DNA of 60,078 nucleotides, taken from assembly GCA_030066795.1 (NCBI GenBank), contig JASJAW010000041.1:1-60078 (forward strand), given 5' to 3'. Below the pieces are notes generated by a model. The model had not been told where the DNA came from. It saw nothing but the letters and a program-made list of their open reading frames with translations, and made no database searches. This DNA comes from Dinoroseobacter sp. Lineage in GTDB: Bacteria > Pseudomonadota > Alphaproteobacteria > Rhodobacterales > Rhodobacteraceae. Position 1 is the first letter of the stretch. Every line of letters starts with the position of its first letter. This document shows, piece after piece, positions 53,738 to 60,078 of the stretch. Both the position numbers and the translations under genes were made by a program.

Positions 53738-54961
53738 CTACTCCGCAGGTGTGGCCGCCGCGCCGCCTTTACCGGCATCACTCGCTTCTTTGGCCTTAAC
53801 CTCCTCGACCCAAAGTGAATGGTGCTCTTTCGCCCACTGCTCTTCGACCTGACCGGAGCCCATGGCGTCATAGGCACCCTCCATACCGACCGAGCCGATG
53901 TAGATATGGGCAATGATGATCGCCATCATGATAAAGGCGACGATCGAGTGCCAAAGCTGCGCGTACTGCATCTCTTCATGCGGCGCGAGTTGTTCGGGAA
54001 GAACACCAAAGCCCAGCATCTGAGGCAAGCCAGTTGCGTTCAGTTTCTCGAAGGTGGCTGCGAACATCGGCAGTTCGAATGGGAAGAGAAGCGACAGGCC
54101 GGAGACGGAGATCGATCCACCCAGGATGATCACAGACCAGAAGATCACCTTCTGGCCGGCGTTGAACTTCTTGGCTGGCGGGTGCACGCCCTTTTTGAAG
54201 ATCCCCCCACCCTGCGCAATCCACTTGAGGTCGGTCCTGTTCGGGATGTTGTGCTTGATCCAAAGGATCGTGACCATGACGATCGCAAGCATGAACGCCC
54301 AGGAAATGTTGTTGTGGACCCATTTCGACGCGCCAGCGAGCACAGCGTAGCTATCTTTGCCAAGCACCGGGATCAGATAGAGACGCCCGAAGAGCGAAAT
54401 AAGCCCGGTAATGCCGAGGATGATGAACGACCCAGCCAGCAACCAGTGCGAGAAGCGTTCGATGGAGGCGAACCGTTCGATCGTGCGCCCGGTCTTCTCG
54501 CCATCGATGCGGATCTTTCCGCGGATCAGGTAGAAAAGGACCAGTGCGCCTAGCGTACCAAGCAACAACCAGCCGCCGTATTGCAGAAGTGGCCCTTCGC
54601 GGAACTGCCACCACCACATGCCGCGGTCCTGGATCAGAACCCCGGCCGCCGGTGATCGGGACGTGACTGTCACGTCAGCAGTGCCATAACGTAGCGCCAG
54701 GTAAACATCGCTGTCAGACGCGCCGCCCAGCGTTCCGAGCTGTTCGGATATACCTGCAGATGCGGTACCGGTTTGATCCAGCCGGTAAGACAGATCGACC
54801 TCCTCGCCACGTTGACGCGCAAGAATATCTTCGAGCGTCGGTGCACCGCCGGTTGCAGAGCGGTCAGTTGGCGCTGGCTCTGTCGGCTCGGCATCTTGGG
54901 CCAGTGCGGATGTCGCCACGAAAACGGACATCAACAGGACAAGTAGACTACGCAGGATCAT
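53738..54961 (-). CDS. Formate dehydrogenase gamma subunit (cytochrome b556)
   Basis: A 407-residue membrane subunit that takes electrons from the beta subunit through b hemes to the quinone pool. A signal peptide ends near SALAQD, followed by a periplasmic stretch of about 110 residues with DVYLALRYGTADVTVTS, then a first helix near residue 135 and the four-helix cytochrome b core, with heme histidines in IERFSHWLLAGSF, SKWVHNNISWAF and YAQLWHSIVAFIMMAI. The start at 54961 has GGGGAG upstream; an in-frame ATG 33 bases earlier lacks one. It heads the downstream sub-operon gamma-WD40/cytochrome c-small protein. Confidence 0.94.
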   Translation of the reverse strand: MILRSLLVLLMSVFVATSALAQDAEPTEPAPTDRSATGGAPTLEDILARQRGEEVDLSYRLDQTGTASAGISEQLGTLGGASDSDVYLALRYGTADVTVTSRSPAAGVLIQDRGMWWWQFREGPLLQYGGWLLLGTLGALVLFYLIRGKIRIDGEKTGRTIERFASIERFSHWLLAGSFIILGITGLISLFGRLYLIPVLGKDSYAVLAGASKWVHNNISWAFMLAIVMVTILWIKHNIPNRTDLKWIAQGGGIFKKGVHPPAKKFNAGQKVIFWSVIILGGSISVSGLSLLFPFELPMFAATFEKLNATGLPQMLGFGVLPEQLAPHEEMQYAQLWHSIVAFIMMAIIIAHIYIGSVGMEGAYDAMGSGQVEEQWAKEHHSLWVEEVKAKEASDAGKGGAAATPAE

Positions 54962-55124
54962 TTCTGTCTCCCCAGTTGGCTTTTCACGGGGCATAAGCTG
55001 CCCTCTAGAGTCATCTTTTCGTTGTGCGACATAACATCAAAACAGACGCTACGAGGCAAGGTGCTGACCGTGCCGGAGCACGCGCTTTTTCCTTTATTTT
55101 GCTAAAAAAAATAGATCGATGTTC

Positions 55125-55140
55125 GTGTCTGACCAGACAC
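55125..55140. promoter_or_regulatory. 16-base dyad between fdhB and the gamma subunit gene
   Basis: GTGTCTGACCAGACAC: seven-base perfect half sites GTGTCTG / CAGACAC with a two-base centre, 164 bases upstream of the gamma subunit start and 84 bases after the end of fdhB. The tight centre suits a protein-binding site better than an RNA hairpin. A run of eight A's (seen as T's on the transcribed strand) lies next to it. Confidence 0.35.
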
Positions 55141-55178
55141 GTCCATTCCCCACCTTTTTTCACCCCCTAGATGCAGGA

Positions 55179-55201
55179 CGCCCCGGCCAAAAGCCGGGGC
55201 G
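55179..55201 (-). terminator. Hairpin after fdhB
   Basis: Nine-base stem CGCCCCGGC / GCCGGGGCG with a five-base A-rich loop, 23 bases after the fdhB stop. There is no T run right behind it on the minus strand. It probably ends or attenuates the fdhA-fdhB transcript, making the gamma subunit unit partly separate. Confidence 0.55.
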
Positions 55202-55223
55202 CTGCAAGGTCGTTCAGATAGCT

Positions 55224-55820
55224 TTAGCCATCTTTCTGGTCGTAGGCCGTTCCCCAGCCCCATGCGCCGGAGCCGAAACCACGGGCCACCACACGCTCGC
55301 GGTAGATGCCCGAGACGACGTCACCGTCACCGGCCAGAAGCGCCTTAGTGGAGCACATCTCGGCACAGATCGGCAGTTTGCCTTCTGCAACCCGGTTGCG
55401 TCCGTACTTGGCGAACTCTGCCGTGGAGTGGGTTTCTTCGGGACCACCGGCGCAGAAGGTACATTTGTCCATCTTGCCGCGGGAACCGAAGTTGCCAGCC
55501 TGCGGATACTGCGGCGCGCCGAAGGGGCACGCGTAGAAGCAGTAACCGCAACCGATGCAGAGGTCCTTGGAGTGCAGCACCACACCGTCTTCGGTCTGGT
55601 AGAAGCAGTCCACGGGACACACCGCCATACAAGGCGCGTCAGAACAATGCATACAGGCGACGGAGATCGACCGTTCACCGGGCTTACCATCATTGATGGT
55701 AACAACCCGACGGCGGTTGATGCCCCACGGCACCTCATGCTCGTTCTTACAGGCCGTGACGCAGGCGTTGCACTCAATGCATCGTTCCGCGTCGCAGAGA
55801 AACTTAGCTCTTGCTGCCAT
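55224..55820 (-). CDS. Formate dehydrogenase beta (iron-sulfur) subunit
   Basis: A 198-residue electron-transfer subunit with four 4Fe-4S sites: [45 protein letters not shown] and a last group CTFC...CAEMC. Unlike E. coli FdnH/FdoH (about 290-300 residues) it has no C-terminal membrane helix, so contact with the membrane must come from the gamma subunit. It lacks a signal peptide and would be exported together with the Tat-bearing alpha subunit. It starts 17 bases after fdhA. Confidence 0.95.
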   Translation of the reverse strand: MAARAKFLCDAERCIECNACVTACKNEHEVPWGINRRRVVTINDGKPGERSISVACMHCSDAPCMAVCPVDCFYQTEDGVVLHSKDLCIGCGYCFYACPFGAPQYPQAGNFGSRGKMDKCTFCAGGPEETHSTAEFAKYGRNRVAEGKLPICAEMCSTKALLAGDGDVVSGIYRERVVARGFGSGAWGWGTAYDQKDG

Positions 55821-55837
55821 TTTCTCTTTCTCCTCCT

Positions 55838-58732
55838 TTACGCGGCCCAGATCTTGCAGAGAGTGGCTTTCGTCTCCTGCATCTGGGTCACTGAGTCATA
55901 GCCGTAGGTCTGTGCCGTGTTGGTGGATTCACCCAGCACATACGGATCGGCGCCCTCAGGATACTTGGACCGCTGGTCCTCACCCTGATAATGACCGCCG
56001 AAGTGGAAGGGCATGAAGGCGACACCTGCGCCGACACGCTCGGTGACCATGGCCATCACTTTGACCTTGCCACCTTCGGGACCTTCGACCCAGACATCGG
56101 CCCCGTCACGAATACCAAGGTTGTTGGCATCACGCGGGTTGATCTCCACGAACATGTCCTGCTGAAGCTCAGCAAGCCAGGGGTTCGAGCGGGTCTCGTC
56201 ACCGCCACCCTCGTATTCGACCAGTCGACCGGAGGTAAGGATGATCGGATAGTCCTTAGAGAAATCGTTCTTCTGGATCGATGCGTACATCGTGGGAAGA
56301 CGATAGAACTTCCGGTCCTCGTAGGTCGGATAGTCGGCCACAAGATCGCGGCGGTTGGTGTAAAGCGGCTCGCGATGGAGCGGAACCGGATCCGGGAACG
56401 TCCAGACCACGGCGCGCGCCTTTGCGTTGCCGAACGGAGCACAGCCGTGCTTGATGGCGACCCGCTGGATCCCGCCCGAGAGGTCGGTTTTCCAGTTGGT
56501 CTTCGGACCGGCCACAGCGTCGATCGCGGCTTTTTCGTCCGCGGTCAGGTCACCGTCCCAACCCAGGTCCATCAGCATCTGCATGGTGAATTCCGGATAT
56601 CCATCCTGGATTTCCGAGCCCACCGAGTAGACGCCTTCGGCCAGCAGGTTGTCGCCATCCCGCTCCACGCCGAAACGCGCGCGGAAGGTGAGACCACCGT
56701 CGGCGACAGATTTCGACATGTCATAGAGGTTTGGCGTGCCCGGGTGCTTCATCTCGGCAGTGCCCCAGCATGGCCATGGCATACCGTAGTAGTCCCCGTC
56801 TGCAGGTCCGCCCACAGCTTTCAGCGTCGTCTTGTCGAACGTGTGCTGGTTGGCCATGTGCATCTTGATCCGCTCTGGCGACTGGCCGGTGTAGCCCACC
56901 GTCCACATGCCCGCGTTGAACTCCCGCGTGACACTTTCGATGTTCGGCGTGTTCTCGTCGTCCATCTCGATGTTGCGGAAGAAGCGGTCAGCAAAGCCGA
57001 ACTTGTTGGCGAAGAGGCCGATGATTTCGTGGTCCGTCTTCGACTCGAAGAGCGGGTCCATGATCTTATCGCGCCACTGGATCGAGCGGTTGGACGCTGT
57101 CACCGAGCCGTAAGTTTCGAACTGCGTCGCGGCCGGCAGCAGGTAGCAGCCATCGGTCCGGTCATGCAGCACCGCAGAGACGGTTGGGAATGGATCGATC
57201 ACGACAAGCATGTCGAGCTTTTCCATCGCCGTCTTCATCTCGGTCATACGCGTCTGCGAGTTCGGCGCGTGGCCCCAGAGCACCATGGCGCGGACATTGT
57301 CCGGCTGATCCATGTTCTCTTTCTCTTCAAGGATACCATCGATCCAGCGGGACACCGGAATGCCCGTCAGGTTCATCAGGTTCTTGTCCTTGCCATCGGC
57401 GCCTTTGACGGTCTGGAACTGACCCTTCAGCCAATCCAGATCCTCGCCCCAGACCCGTGCCCAGTGGGCCCAGGACCCGGCGGCCAGACCATAATAGCCC
57501 GGCAGCGTGTGGGAGAGAACGCCAAGGTCCGTTGCACCCTGCACGTTGTCGTGGCCGCGGAAGATGTTGGTACCACCACCCGAGGTGCCCATGTTGCCCA
57601 GCGCAAGCTGGAGCACGCAGTAGGCGCGGGTGTTGTTGTTGCCGTTGGTGTGCTGCGTACCACCCATGCACCAGATCACGGTGCCCGGACGGTTGTTTGC
57701 AAGCTGCATGGCCACACGACGAAGCTGGCTGCCCGGCGTACCGGTCACGCGCTCAACTTCTTCAGGCGTCCACTTGGCAACTTCTTCCTTAATCTGGTCC
57801 ATCCCCCAGACACGGGTGCGGATGAACTCTTTGTCCTCCCAGCCGTTCTCGAAGATGTGCCACAGGATGCCCCAAACCAACGCCACGTCGGTGCCGGGCC
57901 GGAAGCGCACATATTCATCGGCGTGTGCTGCCGTACGCGTGAAGCGCGGGTCGCAGACGATGAGCGGTGCGTTGTTTTCTTCCTTCGCCTTCAGCACGTG
58001 CAGCAGCGAGACGGGGTGTGCTTCCGCCGGGTTGCCGCCGATGATGAAGATGGCTTTGGAGTTGTGGATGTCGTTGTAGGAGTTCGTCATCGCGCCATAG
58101 CCCCAGGTGTTAGCAACACCTGCAACTGTGGTGGAGTGACAAATCCGGGCCTGGTGATCCACGTTGTTCGTGCCCCAGTAGGCGGCGAACTTGCGGAACA
58201 GGTAGGCCTGTTCGTTGTTGTGCTTGGCTGAGCCGAGCCAGTAGACGCTGTCAGGTCCGCTTTCGTCGCGGATCTGCATCATGCCGTCGCCGATCTCGTT
58301 GATCGCCTGTTCCCAGCTGATGCGCTTCCACTCACCACCCTCTTTCTTCATCGGGTACTTGAGTCGGCGCTCGCCATGGGCGTGCTCGCGCACGGCTGCC
58401 CCTTTGGCGCAGTGGGCACCAAGGTTGAACGGGCTGTCCCAGCCGGGCTCCTGACCCGTCCAGACGCCGTTCTGCACTTCGGCGATGACTGTACAGCCAA
58501 CCGAGCAGTGGGTGCATACGGATTTTACGATGTCGACGGCGCCTTCAGCCGCTGTCGCTGCGTTCGCCTTTGTCACTGTCCCGCCGGTCGCGCCAATCGC
58601 GGCGAGGCCACCAATGGCCAAACCGGATGTGCGCAAGAAGCTCCGTCTGTCGACGGTCTTCTCGGCGATGTTGGACAGGAGGGTCGTCCGCTGGGGGCGT
58701 CGCGCAACCCCGTTGGTCTTCTTCCTGAGCAT
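55838..58732 (-). CDS. Formate dehydrogenase alpha (catalytic, molybdenum/tungsten bis-MGD) subunit
   Basis: Oxidises formate to CO2. The 964-residue protein has a Tat signal ([10 protein letters not shown] around residue 28, after an unusually long basic N-terminus), a 4Fe-4S site CTHCSVGC...CAKG, and the active-site loop [19 protein letters not shown], where cysteine replaces the selenocysteine of the E. coli enzymes. [14 protein letters not shown] and the C-terminal dinucleotide-binding domain bind bis-MGD. AAGGAG precedes the ATG. It is exported to the periplasm as a complex with beta. Upstream lie its Tat mini-protein and TorD chaperone genes. Confidence 0.97.
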   Translation of the reverse strand: MLRKKTNGVARRPQRTTLLSNIAEKTVDRRSFLRTSGLAIGGLAAIGATGGTVTKANAATAAEGAVDIVKSVCTHCSVGCTVIAEVQNGVWTGQEPGWDSPFNLGAHCAKGAAVREHAHGERRLKYPMKKEGGEWKRISWEQAINEIGDGMMQIRDESGPDSVYWLGSAKHNNEQAYLFRKFAAYWGTNNVDHQARICHSTTVAGVANTWGYGAMTNSYNDIHNSKAIFIIGGNPAEAHPVSLLHVLKAKEENNAPLIVCDPRFTRTAAHADEYVRFRPGTDVALVWGILWHIFENGWEDKEFIRTRVWGMDQIKEEVAKWTPEEVERVTGTPGSQLRRVAMQLANNRPGTVIWCMGGTQHTNGNNNTRAYCVLQLALGNMGTSGGGTNIFRGHDNVQGATDLGVLSHTLPGYYGLAAGSWAHWARVWGEDLDWLKGQFQTVKGADGKDKNLMNLTGIPVSRWIDGILEEKENMDQPDNVRAMVLWGHAPNSQTRMTEMKTAMEKLDMLVVIDPFPTVSAVLHDRTDGCYLLPAATQFETYGSVTASNRSIQWRDKIMDPLFESKTDHEIIGLFANKFGFADRFFRNIEMDDENTPNIESVTREFNAGMWTVGYTGQSPERIKMHMANQHTFDKTTLKAVGGPADGDYYGMPWPCWGTAEMKHPGTPNLYDMSKSVADGGLTFRARFGVERDGDNLLAEGVYSVGSEIQDGYPEFTMQMLMDLGWDGDLTADEKAAIDAVAGPKTNWKTDLSGGIQRVAIKHGCAPFGNAKARAVVWTFPDPVPLHREPLYTNRRDLVADYPTYEDRKFYRLPTMYASIQKNDFSKDYPIILTSGRLVEYEGGGDETRSNPWLAELQQDMFVEINPRDANNLGIRDGADVWVEGPEGGKVKVMAMVTERVGAGVAFMPFHFGGHYQGEDQRSKYPEGADPYVLGESTNTAQTYGYDSVTQMQETKATLCKIWAA

Positions 58733-58881
58733 TTTAGTTCTCCTTGCGTGCGTCGCACGGTCTGCGTGCGGGCTAGCTTGGGCTTCGTTTGGCTCCAGTC
58801 AGTCGGGCGTCACGCAACCAGTCGCTGGAACAGTCGTGCTATCGTCCGGCCAATGCCCGGGCGGCAGCGAGATGGTGCGCC

Positions 58882-59079
58882 TTAGAAGCGGGCGCTGTCG
58901 AAATACGCGCGCGTGTGCGCCGTATCACGCAGGCCTTCGCCCGACGCCGTGGCCGTGTCTGCCTCAGCTGCATCCGGTGCGATCGCCACCGCCGCAGCCG
59001 CTGCAGGAACCGATGTCGACGCGAGTTTCAGGAAATCGCGGCGGCTTGCGGTTTCGCCGGCCTTGGGTGATTTGGTCAT
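58882..59079 (-). CDS. Formate-dehydrogenase-region Tat mini-protein
   Basis: A 65-residue protein that is mostly a twin-arginine signal: ASRRDFLKLASTSVP near residue 12, an alanine-rich hydrophobic stretch and a short tail GLRDTAHTRAYFDSARF. It fits the small 'formate dehydrogenase region TAT target' family found upstream of fdhA in many proteobacteria. Function unknown; possibly a decoy or adaptor for the Tat-dependent proofreading of FdhA. GGAGAGAG precedes the ATG. It lies 55 bases after the chaperone gene. Confidence 0.88.
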   Translation of the reverse strand: MTKSPKAGETASRRDFLKLASTSVPAAAAAVAIAPDAAEADTATASGEGLRDTAHTRAYFDSARF

Positions 59080-59134
59080 CTCTCTCCTCCGTGTGTCTTG
59101 GCCGGGGGACGCCCGGCAGGTGGTGCCTGGTCGT

Positions 59135-59743
59135 TCAGTCCGGTGTCATCCGGAAGGCTTGGGTCTCAATCTCCATGAATGCTTTGCCGGTTGCACCGAC
59201 GGCCGCATAGAAGACCGAGTTCTTCGCCGCCTCGAGATCGGCGAAGAAATGACCGGCCCAGAGGCCGATATGCTTGTTGAAGAATTCTTTCTGCTGGGCG
59301 AGGTCGGCGGGCTTGCCAAACCGGCCTCGGATCATCCCGCCCATCATCTCCATCAGACTGGCGATGTTATCCTCGGGCTCATACACGTTCTCTGCGCGGG
59401 TGATTGCGAGCCGCGCCATGTCTCCGCGGAGTGTCGCCAGGGGCTTCTCGTTCAGGAAGCCGGTCAGGTAATAGCTCGCGTAAGGAAGAAGTTCGCCGCG
59501 ACCCAAGCCGATAAAGAGCGTGTTGAACTCAGATTCGACACTGCGGGGCTTTGCGACCTTCGAGATGCGGGACAAGGCCTGGATCGCCTGGCCGAGGTCG
59601 CTGTCATCGCCGGACAAACTCTGTGCTTGCTTCATCAAGTCCGCTGACGGTGGTTTGGCCAGAAGAAGTCCAAGAAAATCATAGAGATCGGCACGCAGAG
59701 CGTCCTCCTCGGCGATCTGAATGTTTTCGGCAGCTGCGGTCAT
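59135..59743 (-). CDS. TorD/DmsD-family chaperone for formate dehydrogenase
   Basis: An all-helical protein of about 202 residues of the TorD family, which binds Tat signal peptides and helps cofactor insertion into molybdoenzymes. Visible marks are DALRADLYDFLGLLLAKPP near the start, EFNTLFIGLGRGELLPYASYYLTG (in shorter runs) and PEDNIASLMEMMGGMI with the following KEFFNKHIGLWAGHFF. I prefer the ATG at 59741-59743, which has GGAG five bases upstream. The alternative ATG at 59777-59779 overlaps the preceding stop as ATGA and adds 12 residues. Confidence 0.92.
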   Translation of the reverse strand: MTAAAENIQIAEEDALRADLYDFLGLLLAKPPSADLMKQAQSLSGDDSDLGQAIQALSRISKVAKPRSVESEFNTLFIGLGRGELLPYASYYLTGFLNEKPLATLRGDMARLAITRAENVYEPEDNIASLMEMMGGMIRGRFGKPADLAQQKEFFNKHIGLWAGHFFADLEAAKNSVFYAAVGATGKAFMEIETQAFRMTPD

Positions 59744-59775
59744 CTTACTCCTCTCTGGCATACGCTCGTGATCTG

Positions 59776-60078
59776 TCATTCTGCAAAGGCAAAGCGCATG
59801 CGGCGACGGGGCGGCAGAGCCTCCCCCTCGTCCAAACCTTCGGCGCTAATATGGGTTTGTTCAACTACGACCAAGGTCTCAGGTTCTGCGACATCGGCCT
59901 CGGCTTTCTGAGCGTCGTGGGCTTCTGCCAACTCTGCTGTGTCCTCAAGCTGCGGCGCATCCTCTGCCGGCGCGCCCTCCGCGTCAGCCTCCGCCTCGGC
60001 CTTCTGGCGCTCCAGCTCCAGAACATGCGCCATCATACCCTTACCGACCTGATAGGCGGTCGACAGGTTTTCGACCAC
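59776..60078 (-). CDS. DUF3306-like protein, C-terminal part (5' end outside window)
   Basis: About 100 residues are open to the window edge; the true start is not visible. The stretch TAYQVGKGMMAHVLELE is followed by an acidic alanine/glutamate-rich linker and a terminal PPRRRMRFAFAE. This pattern and the position directly before the TorD-type chaperone fit the DUF3306 proteins that accompany fdh genes, but the family core is outside the window. It probably helps formate dehydrogenase maturation. Its stop overlaps an ATG of the chaperone frame (59776-59779). Confidence 0.6.
   Translation of the reverse strand: MVENLSTAYQVGKGMMAHVLELERQKAEAEADAEGAPAEDAPQLEDTAELAEAHDAQKAEADVAEPETLVVVEQTHISAEGLDEGEALPPRRRMRFAFAE

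Noticed and set aside
58100..58200. Possible selenocysteine codon in formate dehydrogenase alpha
   Set aside because: The active-site position reads as cysteine ([11 protein letters not shown]) and the frame has no internal TGA.
55991..58231. 746-codon open frame on the plus strand
   Set aside because: Antisense to fdhA, whose motifs are complete; the frame is a by-product of G+C-rich third positions.
1..60078. CRISPR arrays, tRNA and rRNA genes
   Set aside because: No regularly spaced repeats, tRNA-like cloverleaf or rRNA sequence was seen in the intergenic regions on reading; no search program was run.

Overview
The window looks like a chromosomal segment of an alphaproteobacterium of the Rhodobacteraceae (Roseobacter-type). 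Supporting signs are the high G+C, the dapE/dapD block with an unknown gene between, a MobB-MoeA fusion, a formate dehydrogenase locus with short beta and cytochrome b gamma subunits, petABC encoding a bc1 complex, a phenylacetate catabolic fragment and several lineage-type small unknown proteins. No rRNA, tRNA, CRISPR array or complete insertion sequence was seen. Genes are dense, and many neighbours overlap by ATGA (or TTGA).

Layout. 0-18.7 kb is mostly housekeeping: mutY (cut by the window edge), a DUF721/DciA-like protein and a DsbA-type thiol protein; then on the minus strand lpxK-waaA (lipid A/Kdo), typA, a DM13 protein with a lytic transglycosylase, rnr, a DUF2064 protein, a GNAT acetyltransferase, dapE, a small unknown and dapD (lysine/diaminopimelate). 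A LOG-family protein, rlmN and a TPR-sulfotransferase follow. 19.1-24.3 kb is accessory: an SLC13/RCK permease, an 836-base stretch without a gene, then a visibly lower-G+C cassette (cytochrome c, PQQ-type sugar dehydrogenase, secreted unknown) that ends at a dead IS5-type transposase fragment. 24.4-29.0 kb is paaK, paaI, paaZ and paaX for phenylacetate. 29.3-36.1 kb holds DUF2794, NlpC/P60 and M17 peptidases, an unknown, a bicarbonate transporter with its PII-like partner (SbtA/SbtB type), asd and a GT4 glycosyltransferase.

36.3-40.3 kb is a complete Anbu (bacterial proteasome homologue) operon: ATP-grasp, alpha-E, transglutaminase-like protease and Anbu. It is followed by a BciB/F420-hydrogenase-beta-like iron-sulfur flavoprotein preceded by a TGT-N12-ACA palindrome, a CaiB-type CoA transferase and a Crp/Fnr regulator with an FNR-type site in its own promoter. 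43.5-48.8 kb holds aroC, the bc1 complex genes petA-petB-petC, a glutathione S-transferase and a small membrane protein.

48.9-60.1 kb is a formate dehydrogenase and molybdenum cofactor region. fdhD, mobA and mobB-moeA on the plus strand converge on a minus-strand run of a DUF3306-like protein (cut by the edge), a TorD-type chaperone, a Tat mini-protein, fdhA, fdhB, then, after a hairpin, the cytochrome b gamma subunit, a seven-bladed WD40-cytochrome c fusion and a newly noticed 42-residue membrane protein. Together these make, insert and mature the bis-MGD cofactor, export the enzyme and pass formate electrons to the membrane; the quinone pool would then feed the bc1 complex encoded nearby.
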